Shown: positions 1 to 11,654 of the stretch, piece after piece | Numbering within the stretch: the stretch's first letter is position 1 | How the letters are laid out: each line of letters starts with the position of its first letter | NCBI RefSeq assembly: GCF_017948455.1 | Contig: NZ_JAFFSU010000001.1 | Span: 558,001 to 622,000 of the forward strand | Source: Streptomyces sp. GESEQ-4 | GTDB lineage: Bacteria; Actinomycetota; Actinomycetes; Streptomycetales; Streptomycetaceae | DNA length: 64,000 bases | Direction: 5' to 3' | Notes under the pieces: generated by a model | What the model was told of the DNA's origin: nothing | Database searches by the model: none | What the model saw: the letters and a program-made list of their open reading frames with translations, nothing else | Program-made: the position numbers and the translations under genes

Positions 1-477
1 GCCGGCCGCCGCGTGGATCAGCACCCGCTGCCCGGGCCGCACGTCCGCGTACTCGACGAGCGCCTGCCAGGCGGTCAGCGACACCAGGGGGAGCGCGCCC
101 GCCTGCGTGTGGTCGAGCGAGGCCGGCTTGTGGGCGAACCAGCGCGCCGGGGCGGCGACGTACTCGGCGTGCGAGCCGTGGCCGAACGGGTACGACAGCA
201 TGCCGAAGACCTCGTCGCCGGGCTGGAATCGGGCGACGCCGATCCCCACGGCCTCGACGGTGCCTGAGACGTCCCAGCCGAGGACGAAGGGCGGCTCGCC
301 CAGGAAAGCGCCGGTGGCGCGGTGCTTCCAGTCGGTCGGGTTGACTCCGGCGGCGCGCACCCGGATCAGTACTTCGTTGGTCCGCGGCACGGGCCGCTCG
401 ATCTGCACTTCCTTGAGGACCTCGGGACCGCCGAGGACGTCCTGGCTGATGGCTCGCATGGTGTTCACATCGCTCAT
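1..477 (-). CDS. Zinc-type alcohol dehydrogenase-like / quinone oxidoreductase, C-terminus cut by window edge
   Basis: The reverse strand reads an open frame from an ATG at 477 to the window edge, about 159 residues of the N-terminal GroES-like half of a medium-chain dehydrogenase/reductase. The quinone-oxidoreductase signature is visible: GVNPTDWK near residue 45, GWDVSGTVEAVG near 70, then a frame leading into the cofactor domain (GQRVLIHAAAG at the edge). The zinc ligands of true alcohol dehydrogenases are not seen, so an NADPH-dependent quinone or enone reductase is more likely. It is divergent from the GlxA-type regulator at 549, which is its probable controller. Function is by family only; the rest of the gene lies outside the window. 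Confidence 0.85.
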   Translation of the reverse strand, partial: MSDVNTMRAISQDVLGGPEVLKEVQIERPVPRTNEVLIRVRAAGVNPTDWKHRATGAFLGEPPFVLGWDVSGTVEAVGIGVARFQPGDEVFGMLSYPFGHGSHAEYVAAPARWFAHKPASLDHTQAGALPLVSLTAWQALVEYADVRPGQRVLIHAAAG

Positions 478-512
478 GGTCGTCCAGCCTGCCGGGGGCC
501 GCCCCTCGGGAC

Positions 513-533
513 AATGGCATGATGGCCACCATT
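513..533. promoter_or_regulatory. Inverted repeat in the divergent oxidoreductase/glxA promoter region
   Basis: AATGG (513-517) and CCATT (529-533) form an imperfect dyad around an 11-base centre, in the 71-bp gap between two divergent genes. This is where an AraC/GlxA-type regulator would be expected to bind. The arms are short, so the assignment is tentative. Confidence 0.35.
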
Positions 534-548
534 CGATAGGATCGTGCC

Positions 549-1496
549 ATGCGACAAGTGGAGCGGGTCGTGGTCCTGGCCCTCGACGGCGTCTATCCCT
601 TCGAACTCGGCATCCCCAGCCGGATCCTCGGCGCGGCGGACGGCCGGTACTCCGTGTTCACCTGCACCGTGGACGGGCGCCCGGTCCGCACCAACGCGGA
701 CTTCTCGATCACCGTGGAGCACGGTCCCGAGGTGCTGGCCACGGCCGACACCGTGATCGTCGCGCCGGTCTCACCGTCCCTCGTCACCGCGGAACTCCCC
801 GACGAGGTGGCGGCCGCACTCGCGCTGATCCGGCCGGAGGCGCGCATCGTCTCCATCTGCACCGGCGCGTTCGTGCTGGCCGCGGCCGGACTGCTCGACG
901 GCCGGACGGCGACCACGCACTGGCACCTCGCCGACACCTTCCGGCGGATGTTCCCGCATCTCGCGCTCGACCCGGACGTGCTGTTCGTGGACGACGACCG
1001 GATCCTCACCTCGGCCGGGGCCGCCTCCGGCGTCGACGTCTGCCTGCATCTCGTGCGCAAGGACCACGGCAGCGAACTGGCCAACACGGTCGCCCGCCGC
1101 TGCGTGGTCCCGCCGTTCCGGGACGGCGGCCAGGCGCAGTACATCGAGCAGCCGGTCCCGGAGGCCGGCGCCGCGAGCACCTCCGCCACCCGGGCCTGGG
1201 CCCTGGAACACCTCGACGAGCCGCTCACGTTGGCCGGCCTCGCCGCCCACGCCCGGATGAGCCTGCGCACCTTCGCCCGCCGCTTCCACGACGAGGTCGG
1301 CGTCAGCCCTGGCCGCTGGCTGATCCAGCAACGTGTCGCCAGGGCCCGGCATCTGCTGGAAGCCAGCGACCTGTCCGTCGACCAGATCGCCGCCCACGTC
1401 GGCTTCGCGACCGGAGCCTCACTGCGCCAACACCTGCACGCCGCGATCGGCGTCTCGCCGCAGACGTACCGGCGGACGTTCCAGGCGGCGCGCTGA
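549..1496 (+). CDS. GlxA-family transcriptional regulator (DJ-1/PfpI domain plus AraC-type HTH)
   Basis: A 315-residue protein with a DJ-1/PfpI-like sensor domain (about residues 5-180) and a C-terminal AraC/XylS DNA-binding domain with two helix-turn-helix units (about 215-312). The DJ-1 elbow is seen as SICTGAFVLAAAG near residue 100, with the nucleophile-position cysteine kept. The AraC signature LAAHARMSLRTFARRF and the closing GVSPQTYRRTF are also present. Full length for the family. The divergent oxidoreductase at 477 is the likely target. The last 21 bases of this gene recur almost exactly at 7125-7145, downstream of the urease operon. Inducer unknown. Confidence 0.92.
   Translation: MRQVERVVVLALDGVYPFELGIPSRILGAADGRYSVFTCTVDGRPVRTNADFSITVEHGPEVLATADTVIVAPVSPSLVTAELPDEVAAALALIRPEARIVSICTGAFVLAAAGLLDGRTATTHWHLADTFRRMFPHLALDPDVLFVDDDRILTSAGAASGVDVCLHLVRKDHGSELANTVARRCVVPPFRDGGQAQYIEQPVPEAGAASTSATRAWALEHLDEPLTLAGLAAHARMSLRTFARRFHDEVGVSPGRWLIQQRVARARHLLEASDLSVDQIAAHVGFATGASLRQHLHAAIGVSPQTYRRTFQAAR
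1476..1496 (+). repeat. Direct repeat, left copy (3' end of glxA-type gene)
   Basis: These 21 bases, encoding the last residues TFQAAR and the stop, match 7125-7145 at 20 of 21 positions; the only difference gives TFQAAH in the second copy. The pair brackets the urease operon and resembles the target duplication left when a DNA block integrates at the 3' end of a gene. Confidence 0.6.
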
Positions 1497-1724
1497 ACGT
1501 GATGTCGAGCCGGCTTCGAGTCCTGGCAGGGCTGCCTCTGCCCGGCGGGATGTCGGGGTATTCGCTGATTCACCAGATGGTGTAGATCAATCGCCGTTTG
1601 ACCATCTCGTCGTTCTTCTCCGCTGATGCTCGGAGAGCGCCCGTTGCCATCCCGGGGGAGCGTTGTCCGTGACCTTTGGGAGGCCCGGCCGCACGCAAGA
1701 TCCGACCAACAGAGACGAGTCACC

Positions 1725-2578
1725 GTGCACTTGACTCCGCATGAGCGGGAGCGCTTGCTGATCCACGTCGCGGCCGATGTGGCCGGCAAGCGCCGCGACC
1801 GGGGGCTGCGTTTGAACTACCCCGAGACGATGGCCCTCTTGACCGTTCACGTCTTCGAGGCGGCGCGCGACGGTAAGACGGTCAGCGACATCATGGACTC
1901 GGGCCGACGGGTGCTCACCCGTGACGACGTGATGGACGGCGTCCCGGAGATGATCAAGAACGTCCAGGTGGAGGCGACCTTCCCGGACGGCACCAAGCTG
2001 GTCACCATCCACGACCCCATCCCGGAGGCCACGGAGGTGCCCGAGGTCTACCCGGGCAAGGTCGAGCACCCCCAGCCGCCCCGCAAGCCTGGCTCCCCGG
2101 TCGACTGCGACGACAGTGGCAACTCGTCCGTACGCTCCGACGAGGACGACGAGATTGCCTGCCGGTACGACGCGATCTGCTTCAACGTCCACCTCGACGG
2201 GGCCACGCAGGGCGTCAGCCTGCAGACGGACGCCACCACCTTGCCGGGGCCGGGCAAGACGAAGATCAAGGTGAGGAACGAGTCGGACCGTCCCATCCAG
2301 GTCGGCTCCCACTATCACTTCGCCGAGGTCAACCCGGGGCTCAAGGTCGTCAGCGTCGAGGTCCCCGCCGGTCGGACAGTTCCCCAGGACCGCAGTCTGT
2401 GGAACTGCGATGCGGCGCAGGGCCGGCGGCTCAACATCGCCGCAGGCACGTCCGTGCGTTTCGAACCGGGCGACGAGTGCTGCGTGGAACTGGTGCAGAT
2501 CCAGGGTGAGGTCACGGCCGGCGGCAGCGACATCAGCGACCTCACCAAGATCCAGGGACTGCGCGAGGGGATCGTCCG

Positions 2579-2582
<4 letters not shown>
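1725..2582 (+). CDS. ureAB: Urease gamma/beta subunit fusion
   Basis: Structural subunit of urease (urea to ammonia and CO2), cytoplasmic. The GTG at 1725 is chosen because it starts the canonical gamma N-terminus ([20 protein letters not shown]); 99 bases of open frame precede it. Residues 1 to about 100 are the gamma domain ([20 protein letters not shown]). A long linker of about 60 residues follows, carrying the acidic stretch SDEDDE. The beta domain is recognised by [18 protein letters not shown] near residue 190. The beta C-terminus is divergent, with two extra segments around WNCDAAQ and [12 protein letters not shown]. Gamma-beta fusions are known in several bacteria. It overlaps ureC by 4 bp (ATGA), so the two are translationally coupled. 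Confidence 0.93.
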
Positions 2583-4615
<2,033 letters not shown>

Positions 4616-4713
4616 ACGGCCGCCGGACCCGCCGTACGGCCCCGGGCGGGCTCGATGTGCCCGCCCGGGCCACCGCTCACCATCCGACCCTGCGAAAGGT
4701 CAGCCGCTCACCC

Positions 4714-5388
4714 ATGAGCCGCGCAGCCCTGCTCCTCCTGGCCGACGGCCGCTTTCCCGCCGGCGGGCATGCCCACTCCGGCGGCGTCGAAGCCGCCGTC
4801 GCCTATGGATCCGTACACGACAAGCACAGCCTGGAGGCGTTCTGTCGCGGACGTCTGCACACCGCCGGCCTGACGGCGGCGGGGCTGGCGGCCGCGGCCG
4901 CCGTCGGCGTCGATCCGCTGCTGCTGGACGACGCCGCTGACGCACGCACCCCCGTTCCAGCACTGCGTGCCGTCGCCCGTCGGCTCGGCCGGCAGATGAT
5001 GCGTGCGGCCCGTGCCACCTTCCCGTCCGAAGACCTGGAACTGCTGGCCGCCGCGCGTCCCCAGGGCGCCCACCAGCCCATCGTGCTGGGCCTTGCTGCC
5101 CGGGCCGCCGGGCTCCCCCCGCTGGACGCCGCCTACGCCTCCGCGTACGAAAACATCGGCGGCCCGGCCACCGCGGCAGTGCGCCTGCTGAGCCTCGACC
5201 CGCTTGACGCCTCAGGGCTGCTGGCCCGCCTCAGCTCCGACACTGACGCCGTCGCCACAGCTGCCGCACAGGCGGCGGACCGCGTCACGGCCGAGGGCAT
5301 CGACGTCCTGCCGTCCGCGTCCTCGCCGCTGCTGGACATCACCGGTGAACAGCACGCCGCCTGGACCGTCCGGCTCTTCGCCTCCTGA
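4714..5388 (+). CDS. ureF: Urease accessory protein UreF
   Basis: A 224-residue all-helical accessory protein. With UreD and UreG it forms the complex that delivers nickel and CO2 to the apo-urease active site. Supporting motifs are the N-terminal [18 protein letters not shown], typical of UreF, and the conserved EDLELL and [16 protein letters not shown] segments. The ATG at 4714 is preferred over an in-frame ATG at 4657 because the family starts near this point; a GAAAGG element lies about 14 bases upstream. It follows ureC by 98 bp and precedes ureG, the standard accessory order. Confidence 0.9.
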   Translation: MSRAALLLLADGRFPAGGHAHSGGVEAAVAYGSVHDKHSLEAFCRGRLHTAGLTAAGLAAAAAVGVDPLLLDDAADARTPVPALRAVARRLGRQMMRAARATFPSEDLELLAAARPQGAHQPIVLGLAARAAGLPPLDAAYASAYENIGGPATAAVRLLSLDPLDASGLLARLSSDTDAVATAAAQAADRVTAEGIDVLPSASSPLLDITGEQHAAWTVRLFAS

Positions 5389-5416
5389 AACCGCCCCTCC
5401 CCGCCTGGAGTACTTC

Positions 5417-6108
<692 letters not shown>

Positions 6109-6112
<4 letters not shown>

Positions 6113-6972
6113 GCCCCTTCTCCCAACTCGCCGCCGCCCGAACCACATCCGGCCCCACCACTCCTACACCTGGTGCCCAGGAGCCCGCCGGACACCTCGA
6201 CGGCGTACGTGCCACGGCCCGGATCCGCGCCGCGCACAACGGACGCGTCACCACCCTCCCGCAGCTGCGCAGCGACGGCCCCTTCCACCTACGGCGTCTG
6301 CGCACCCACGGCAACGCCGCCGCGGTGGGGATCATCGGCGCGATGAGTGCCCCGTTGGGCGGCGACCGGCTCACCCTCGACATCACCGCAGACGACCGGT
6401 CCGAACTGGAGGTCACCACAGCCGCCGCCACCCTCGCCCTGCGCGGCCCCACCACCGACGCCGCCACCTACGACGTGCGGCTCACCGTGGGAGAACACGC
6501 TCATCTGCGCTGGCTGCCGCAGCCCCTGATCAGCGCCGCCGACAGCAACCTGCACCAGACGTACACCGTCGAACTCGCCGCCACCGCACGGCTCGTGCTG
6601 CGAGAAGAGCAACTCCTGGGCCGTGCCGACGAGGAACCCGGCCACCTCGTCAGCCGGATCCTGGTCCACCGCGCCGGACGCACGCTGCTCGACCAACACA
6701 CGGCGTACGGGGCCCCGGAACCCGGCTGGGACGGCCCAGCCGTCCTGAACGGACACCGCGCCGTCGGCCAACTCCTCATCGTGGGCCCGCGCCTCGACGT
6801 CCGACGAGACCCCGTACTGCTCGGCGAAGGGGCCAAAGACGGGTGCGCCGTCCTCGCACCGCTGGCAGGCGGCCCGGCACTGCTCGCCACCGCCATCGCA
6901 CCCACCACCTCAACGCTGCGGGAACTGCTCGACGAGGCATACGCGCACGCGCTCGCCCGCTCATGCGGATAG
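6109..6972 (+). CDS. ureD: Urease accessory protein UreD (UreH)
   Basis: A 287-residue beta-helical scaffold that binds apo-urease and channels nickel from UreG. Conserved features are [19 protein letters not shown] and [12 protein letters not shown]. It is the last gene of the operon, and its start overlaps the ureG stop. No ureE or nickel transporter gene is present in this cluster. The weaker similarity at the proline-rich N-terminus is normal for this fast-evolving subunit. Confidence 0.88.
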
Positions 6973-7124
6973 GCCGCCGTCCCGTAGGCGAGGTTCGTGG
7001 ACCAGGGCCGGTGCAGCTGAGCCGACGTGCTGCCCAGCAGCCGCCTGCGACGCAGCCGACGCTTGCTTGCGTCACGAATGCACGGCACCTCGAAGTACGG
7101 CACGGCCCCGTCCGCCCCGCCGGT

Positions 7125-7145
7125 ACGTTCCAGGCGGCGCACTGA
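7125..7145 (+). repeat. Direct repeat, right copy (duplicated glxA 3' end)
   Basis: Matches 1476-1496 at 20 of 21 positions, including the stop triplet. No other glxA-like sequence precedes it, so this is an isolated fragment about 150 bp after ureD. With the left copy it defines a block of about 5.65 kb containing the whole urease operon. Confidence 0.6.
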
Positions 7146-7166
7146 TCCGTTGCGGACGGATGACCT

Positions 7167-7730
7167 TCACCGGCTGGCGTGCAGGGCAACCAGCAACTGC
7201 CAGACCTGGTCGGCGACTTGCTCGGGAGATGCATCGAGGAGCCCGTGCAGCCAGTCGGCCAGGACGCCGGCGAAGGTCGCGGCGACCGCCGAGGCGACCA
7301 GCGGGGCGTCCGCCGCGCCGGCGAGGCGGCGCTCGGTCAGGCTGCGGGCCCGTAGATCGCGGTGCAGGACGCGGCCGAGCGGGCCGCCGCCGCCCGGGCT
7401 CAACAGGGCGCGGTACAGGGCCGCGTGCGGGGCGAGGCCCGCGAAGAACTCCAGCAGCGCGGCAGGCGCGTGTACCGGATCGGGGCGGCCCCGCCAGGCG
7501 TGCAGCGCATCGACGGCGTCCCGTACGACATCCGCGCAGGCGTCCACGGCCAGTGCCTCCAGGTCGGCGTAGTGGACGTAGAACGTGGCCCGGCCGACAC
7601 CGGCCCGGCGCACCAGCGCGGCGACCCCGACCTCGGCCAACGGCCGCTCGGCGCACTCCGCGAGCAGAGCCTCGCGCAGCCGCGCCCGGGTGCGGGCGGC
7701 CCGGGGATCCTCGGGCACGCCGCGGGTCAC
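7167..7730 (-). CDS. TetR-family transcriptional regulator
   Basis: A 187-residue repressor. The N-terminal HTH is clear: TRARLREALLAECAERPLAEVGVAALVRRAGVGRATFYVHY, about residues 13-55 (described in pieces: LAEVGVAALVRRAG and GRATFYVHYADLEAL). The ligand domain is alanine/leucine-rich and not assignable. The GTG at 7730 overlaps the stop of the upstream DUF1304 gene (GTGA), so the repressor is translated by coupling. Two identical palindromes in front of the pair (8107-8141) are its probable operators, making this an autoregulated two-gene unit. Inducer unknown. Confidence 0.9.
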   Translation of the reverse strand: MTRGVPEDPRAARTRARLREALLAECAERPLAEVGVAALVRRAGVGRATFYVHYADLEALAVDACADVVRDAVDALHAWRGRPDPVHAPAALLEFFAGLAPHAALYRALLSPGGGGPLGRVLHRDLRARSLTERRLAGAADAPLVASAVAATFAGVLADWLHGLLDASPEQVADQVWQLLVALHASR

Positions 7731-8089
7731 CGCGCGACGAGGACGGCGGCCAGGGCGAGCGCGCCGGGCAGTGCCTGGGCGAACAGGATGCGGATGTTCG
7801 CGGTGACCGCGCCGTACACGCCCGCGACCACGACGCAGGACAGGAAGAACACCTGCGCCCTGAACCCGGTCGGATCCGCGGCGATCAGACCCCACACCAG
7901 ACCGGCCGCGAGAAACCCGTTGTAGAGGCCCTGGTTGGCGGCCATCGGCGCGGTCGCCCGCGCCATCTCACGGTCGAAGCCATGGAACGACCTGCCCGGC
8001 TTCTTCTGCCACAGGAACATCTCCAACACCAGGATGTACGCGTGCAACGCGGCCACCAGTCCGACCAGCACGCTCGCGACGGTCTCCAT
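7727..8089 (-). CDS. DUF1304-family small membrane protein
   Basis: A 120-residue protein with four predicted transmembrane helices. It starts METVASVLVGLVAALHAYIL and contains LEMFLW, the NQGLYNGFLAAGL segment and a final hydrophobic helix rich in Ala/Leu. This matches DUF1304, a family of small inner-membrane proteins of unknown function. It heads an operon with the TetR gene. The ATG at 8089 lies about 18 bases downstream of the first operator palindrome. Regulation by a TetR repressor suggests a role in response to a small molecule, but no substrate can be named. Confidence 0.85.
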   Translation of the reverse strand: METVASVLVGLVAALHAYILVLEMFLWQKKPGRSFHGFDREMARATAPMAANQGLYNGFLAAGLVWGLIAADPTGFRAQVFFLSCVVVAGVYGAVTANIRILFAQALPGALALAAVLVAR

Positions 8090-8106
8090 GCTTTACCTCT
8101 GTTTCC

Positions 8107-8141
8107 TGGACGTCTGTCCACTATAGCTGGACGTCTGTCCA
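8107..8141. promoter_or_regulatory. Tandem TetR operators
   Basis: TGGACGTCTGTCCA occurs twice without change (8107-8120 and 8128-8141), 21 bp apart, that is two helical turns. Each copy is a dyad with TGGAC/GTCCA arms. A TATAGT element between the copies on the reverse strand could serve as the -10 box, so bound repressor would cover the promoter of the DUF1304-TetR operon. Confidence 0.75.
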
Positions 8142-8253
8142 GGAAATGCCTGCCGGCGGGGAGTGGGAGTGGCTCGTGGCCGACTGAATCCGCGGAACGG
8201 GGTTAACCGGGACGTGCGGGGAACCGTACGTCCCCGACCCATACGGAGGAGAC

Positions 8254-8646
8254 ATGGCACTGGTGGAAGCGGGCCTCGTGGTGCTCGACTGTGCCGAGCC
8301 CGAGAAGCTCGCCGTGTTCTACAAGGAGCTCCTGGAGGCGGAGGAGACGCACGCGACCGCCAACCGGGTGGAGATCAAGGGCGCGGGCGGCACGCGGCTG
8401 GCGTTCCGCCGCGATGTGAACGCCACGCCGCCGAGTTGGCCGCGCCCCGAGAACTCCCTCCAGGCCCACCTCGACTTCGTCGTGACCGATCTCGACGAGG
8501 CCGAGCGCAGGGTCGTCGGGCTTGGTGGGCGCCCGCTGGAGACCAAGGACGCGTCCGGTCCCTTCGAGGAACGCGGTTACGCCGATCCGGCCGGCCACTC
8601 CTTCACCCTGCGCTGCGTGCCGCCCACGGCGCCGAAGCAGGGGTAA
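8254..8646 (+). CDS. VOC (glyoxalase/bleomycin-resistance) family protein
   Basis: A 130-residue single-domain protein of the vicinal-oxygen-chelate fold. The paired beta-alpha-beta-beta-beta modules are recognisable in GLVVLDCAEPEKLAVFYKEL, LQAHLDFVVTDLDEAERRV and the closing DPAGHSFTLR. It resembles the glyoxalase-like 4a-hydroxytetrahydrobiopterin-dehydratase-type group annotated only as VOC. A GGAG box sits before the ATG at 8254. Convergent with the DUF4235 gene. The substrate cannot be read from sequence. Confidence 0.88.
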   Translation: MALVEAGLVVLDCAEPEKLAVFYKELLEAEETHATANRVEIKGAGGTRLAFRRDVNATPPSWPRPENSLQAHLDFVVTDLDEAERRVVGLGGRPLETKDASGPFEERGYADPAGHSFTLRCVPPTAPKQG

Positions 8647-8657
8647 CAGTCCGTCGT

Positions 8658-8714
8658 TCGTCTGCGGGCCCGTCGTGGCTGGTCGCGCAGTTCCCCGCGC
8701 CCCTTCGGGGCGCT
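8658..8714 (-). repeat. Post-stop intergenic repeat, copy A
   Basis: On the reverse strand it begins 4 bases after the stop of the DUF4235 gene with AGCGCCCCGAAGGGGCGC, a hairpin, followed by GGGGAACTGCGCGACCAGCC. It shares this sequence with copy D (50747-50825) and partly with copies B and C. A terminator role is likely. Confidence 0.7.
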
Positions 8715-8718
8715 GACG

Positions 8719-9030
8719 TCAGCCTTCTTGTTTCTTGCTCCTGTCCCCAGTCGGCCATACCCCGGTTGAGCGCTCCACGGCCTTCGCGCCCGTGCGGTTC
8801 AGGGCGCTGCGGACCACGGCGAAGATCGCGCCCTGGATGGCGGAGGCCAGCAGGATCTCGCCCCAGCCTCGCTCCCGGTCCAGGGGGTCGGGTGCGTCGT
8901 CCTCGTGCCGGATCGCCTTCCACGTCGCGTTGAAGGCGAAGGTCGCCAGCGCTCCGCCCGCCCAGCCGATCACGAACCCCATGGGTTTGTAGGCGAGGGG
9001 GAGTTTGAGCTTCTGCTGCTTCTTGCCCAC
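8719..9030 (-). CDS. DUF4235-family membrane protein
   Basis: A 103-residue protein with a lysine-rich N-terminus (GKKQQKLKL) and two hydrophobic segments (MGFVIGWAGGALATFAF and ILLASAIQGAIFAVV). This matches DUF4235, a small actinobacterial membrane family of unknown function. The GTG at 9030 has AGGAGG 5 bases upstream. It lies 17 bp downstream of the glutathione-transferase-like gene on the same strand and is probably cotranscribed with it. The C-terminus is charged and likely cytoplasmic. Confidence 0.85.
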   Translation of the reverse strand: MGKKQQKLKLPLAYKPMGFVIGWAGGALATFAFNATWKAIRHEDDAPDPLDRERGWGEILLASAIQGAIFAVVRSALNRTGAKAVERSTGVWPTGDRSKKQEG

Positions 9031-9047
9031 GTCTGCCTCCTGTGTGG

Positions 9048-10064
9048 TCAGGGCCGCCCTCGCGCCGGAACCTGCTCGGCCGGGGGCACCGGCCCGGGCG
9101 GTGTGCCCTCGCCGAACGGCCGGCCGCCCAGCCTCTCCCGGTGGTGCGGGGTCCGCCAGCCGGACAGGTCCGGTCCGAGGGGCACGATGCCCGTCGGATT
9201 GATGCCGGTGTGCACCTGGTAGTAGTGCCGCTTGATGTGGTCGAAGTCGACGGTGTCACCGAAGCCGGGCGTCTGGTAGAGGTCACGGGCGTACGCCCAC
9301 AGCACCGGATTCTCCGACAGCTTCCAGAGATTGCATTTGAAGTGGCCGTGATAGACGGCGTCGAAACGCACCAGCGTGGTGAACAGCCGGATGTCCGCCT
9401 CGGTGATCGTGTCGCCGACCAGATAGCGCCGCTCCTCCAGCCGCCGCGACAGCAGCTCCAGCCGCCGGAACAGGGCCGTGCAGGCCGCCTCGTAGGTCTC
9501 CTGGTCGGCGGCGAACCCGGCCCGGTACACACCGTTGTTGACGTCCTCGTAGACGTCCGCCATGACCGAGTCGATCTCGTCGCGCGACGCCCGCGGGTAC
9601 AGATCGGGCGCCCCGTCCCGGTGCAGGGCCGTCCACTCCGTGGCGAGGTCCAGGGTGAGCTGCTGGTAGTCGTTGGTGACCAGCTTCCCGCTGGGTACGT
9701 CCACGATCGCGGGCACGCTCACCCCGCCCGGGTAGCCGGTCTCGCGCCGGTCGTAGGCCTCGCTGAGGAACCGGATGCCGAGGACCGGATCACGCCCGTC
9801 GGGGTCCAGGGTGAAACGCCAGCTACGGTCGTCCTGGATCGGGTCGGCGACGGCCAGCGACAGGGCGTCCTCCAGGCCCAGCAGCCGCCGGGAGATCACC
9901 GCCCGGCTCGCCCATGGACAGGCACGGCTCGCCACCAACCGGTAGCGGCCCGGCTCCACCGGCCAGCCGTCCCGGGCGTCATCGGTGATCCGGTCCGTGA
10001 AGTGGGACTTGGACCGCTTGAAGGGCTTCCTGCCGTAGGCGCTGTTGCCGTCATCGCCGCTCAT
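9048..10064 (-). CDS. Xi-class glutathione S-transferase family protein (glutathionyl/mycothiyl-hydroquinone reductase-like)
   Basis: A 338-residue protein of the Xi-class (YqjG/EcM) type. This class reduces thiol-conjugated hydroquinones using a catalytic cysteine. The class signature CPWA is present (ASRACPWASRAV near residue 50), as are the C-terminal GST helices (TITEADIRLFTTLVRFD) and FGDTVDFDHIKRHYY. The ATG at 10064 is chosen over a GTG 15 bases upstream because GAGGAG lies 7 bases before it. Actinomycetes make mycothiol rather than glutathione, so the physiological thiol is probably mycothiol; this is inference. Followed closely by DUF4235. Confidence 0.88.
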   Translation of the reverse strand: MSGDDGNSAYGRKPFKRSKSHFTDRITDDARDGWPVEPGRYRLVASRACPWASRAVISRRLLGLEDALSLAVADPIQDDRSWRFTLDPDGRDPVLGIRFLSEAYDRRETGYPGGVSVPAIVDVPSGKLVTNDYQQLTLDLATEWTALHRDGAPDLYPRASRDEIDSVMADVYEDVNNGVYRAGFAADQETYEAACTALFRRLELLSRRLEERRYLVGDTITEADIRLFTTLVRFDAVYHGHFKCNLWKLSENPVLWAYARDLYQTPGFGDTVDFDHIKRHYYQVHTGINPTGIVPLGPDLSGWRTPHHRERLGGRPFGEGTPPGPVPPAEQVPARGRP

Positions 10065-10154
10065 CACCGGGCTCCTCACTGCCGACTACCTCCCCGGTTT
10101 CCCCGATTTCCGCAGACGAGACGGTGTGAGCCGGACCGAGAAGGGCAGTCGGCG

Positions 10155-11144
10155 ATGATGAGTGGGAAACCCTCGAACGCGTCGAAACCCGCCGGCCGGA
10201 AGGCCGATCGCAGAACTCGCGTCACCGTGCTGGTGGCGCTCGCCGCCAACCTGGTCATCGCCGTGGCCAAGGCGGTCGGCGGCCTCGCGGCGGGCTCGCC
10301 CGCACTGCTGTCGGAGGCGGCGCACTCCGTGGCCGACAGCCTGAACGAGGTCTTCCTGCTCGCGGCGCTGCGCCGCAGCCGCCGCCCCGCCGACCAGCGC
10401 CACCCCTTCGGGTACGGCAAGGAGCGCTTCTTCTGGTCGCTGCTCGCGGCCGTCGGGATCTTTGTGATGGGCGGCTGCTTCTCCTTCTTCCAGGGCTTCG
10501 AGGCCCTCCGGAACGGCGCCGAGGAGAAGCTCAGCGGCTATGTGGCGGGCCTGATCGTGCTGGGTGTCGCCTTCGTCGCCGAGGGTGGCTCGCTGGCACG
10601 GGCGCTGTACCAGGCGCACCGCCAGGGCGGCCGGGACCGGCTGCGCGACCCGGCGCTGCGTACGGTGATCGCCGAGGACGGGACGGCGGTGCTGGGTGTG
10701 AGCCTGGCCGCCGCCGGCATGCTGCTGCACATGACCACGGGGCAGGCCGTGTGGGAGGCGTGCGCCTCGTTCGCGATCGGCGCGCTGCTGGTGTACGTCG
10801 CCTACCGGCTGGGACGCGACGCGCGCGACCAGCTCATCGGGGAGGCCGCCGCCCCGGAGGCGGCCGAGCGGATCCGGGCCCTGCTGCGGGAGCAGCCCGA
10901 GATCGACAGCGTGGAGGCGCTGTACACGATGAAGGTCGGGCTCGACGCGACCCTGGTCGCCGCCCGTATCGACCTGGTGCCGGGCATGGACAGCGAACGG
11001 GTCGAGGAGGTCGCCGTCCGTATCAAGCGCACTCTCGCCCGCAGCGTGCCCGAGGCGGGTGAGATCTTCCTCGACGTGACCGACCGGTCGGCCCAGGAGG
11101 CACGCGAAAGCCCCGCCGCGACGGGGGAGCGCGGCGGGGCCTGA
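10155..11144 (+). CDS. Cation diffusion facilitator (CDF) family metal exporter
   Basis: A 329-residue protein with about six transmembrane helices and a cytoplasmic C-terminal ferredoxin-like domain (about residues 225-315). The transport-site motif in the second helix is SEAAHSVADSLNE (H and D spaced by four). The fifth helix carries AEDGTAVLG. This family exports Zn2+, Fe2+ or Mn2+ in exchange for protons; the metal here is not determined. Two adjacent ATG codons (10155, 10158) are possible starts, with GAAGGG upstream. A strong hairpin overlaps the stop codon. Divergent from the GST-like gene. Confidence 0.88.
   Translation: MMSGKPSNASKPAGRKADRRTRVTVLVALAANLVIAVAKAVGGLAAGSPALLSEAAHSVADSLNEVFLLAALRRSRRPADQRHPFGYGKERFFWSLLAAVGIFVMGGCFSFFQGFEALRNGAEEKLSGYVAGLIVLGVAFVAEGGSLARALYQAHRQGGRDRLRDPALRTVIAEDGTAVLGVSLAAAGMLLHMTTGQAVWEACASFAIGALLVYVAYRLGRDARDQLIGEAAAPEAAERIRALLREQPEIDSVEALYTMKVGLDATLVAARIDLVPGMDSERVEEVAVRIKRTLARSVPEAGEIFLDVTDRSAQEARESPAATGERGGA
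11110..11140 (+). terminator. Hairpin overlapping the 3' end of the CDF gene
   Basis: GCCCCGCCGCG (11110-11120) pairs perfectly with CGCGGCGGGGC (11130-11140) around a 9-base loop. The stem ends 1 base before the TGA stop, so the terminator is built into the last codons of the gene. Confidence 0.7.
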
Positions 11145-11204
11145 GCCTCGGGTGCCCGGCGGACACGGGTTCATGCGTCACGCCGGGCAAGATTTTTCGC
11201 GCCG

Positions 11205-11654
11205 TCACCCGCCGTCGGACGGCTCCAGCACGAACACGGGAATCTCCCGGTCGGTCTTCTTCTGGTAGTCGGCGTACGGCGGATATGCCGCCACCGCACG
11301 CTCCCACCACTCGGCCTTCTCCGCGCCGGTCACCTCACGGGCCGTCATGTCCCGCTTGGCCGGGCCGTCCTGGAGCTCGACGTGGGGGTCGGCCTTGACG
11401 TTGAAGTACCAGACGGGGTGCTTGGGAGCGCCGCCGAGCGAGGCGACGACGGCGTAGCGTCCCTCGTGTTCCACGCGCATCAGCGGTGTCTTGCGGAGCT
11501 TCCCGCTCTTCGCGCCACGGGTCGTCAGCAGGATGACGGGCATTCCCGTGTCCATCAGGGTCGTTCCCTTGGTGCCGCCGGAGCTCTCGTACAGCTCCAC
11601 CTGGTCGCGCACCCACTGCTCCGGGCTGGGTTCGTACTCTCCCTCAAGAGGCAT
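11205..11654 (-). CDS. Deazaflavin (F420)-dependent nitroreductase family protein
   Basis: A 149-residue split-barrel protein of the Ddn/DUF385 type that uses reduced F420. Typical motifs are LEGEYEPSP at the start, [43 protein letters not shown] and the final IPVFVLEP. The start at 11654 is where the family usually begins; in-frame ATG codons at 11684 and 11702 are also open. The substrate is unknown; relatives reduce quinones and nitro compounds and may protect against oxidative stress. Monocistronic. Confidence 0.87.
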   Translation of the reverse strand: MPLEGEYEPSPEQWVRDQVELYESSGGTKGTTLMDTGMPVILLTTRGAKSGKLRKTPLMRVEHEGRYAVVASLGGAPKHPVWYFNVKADPHVELQDGPAKRDMTAREVTGAEKAEWWERAVAAYPPYADYQKKTDREIPVFVLEPSDGG

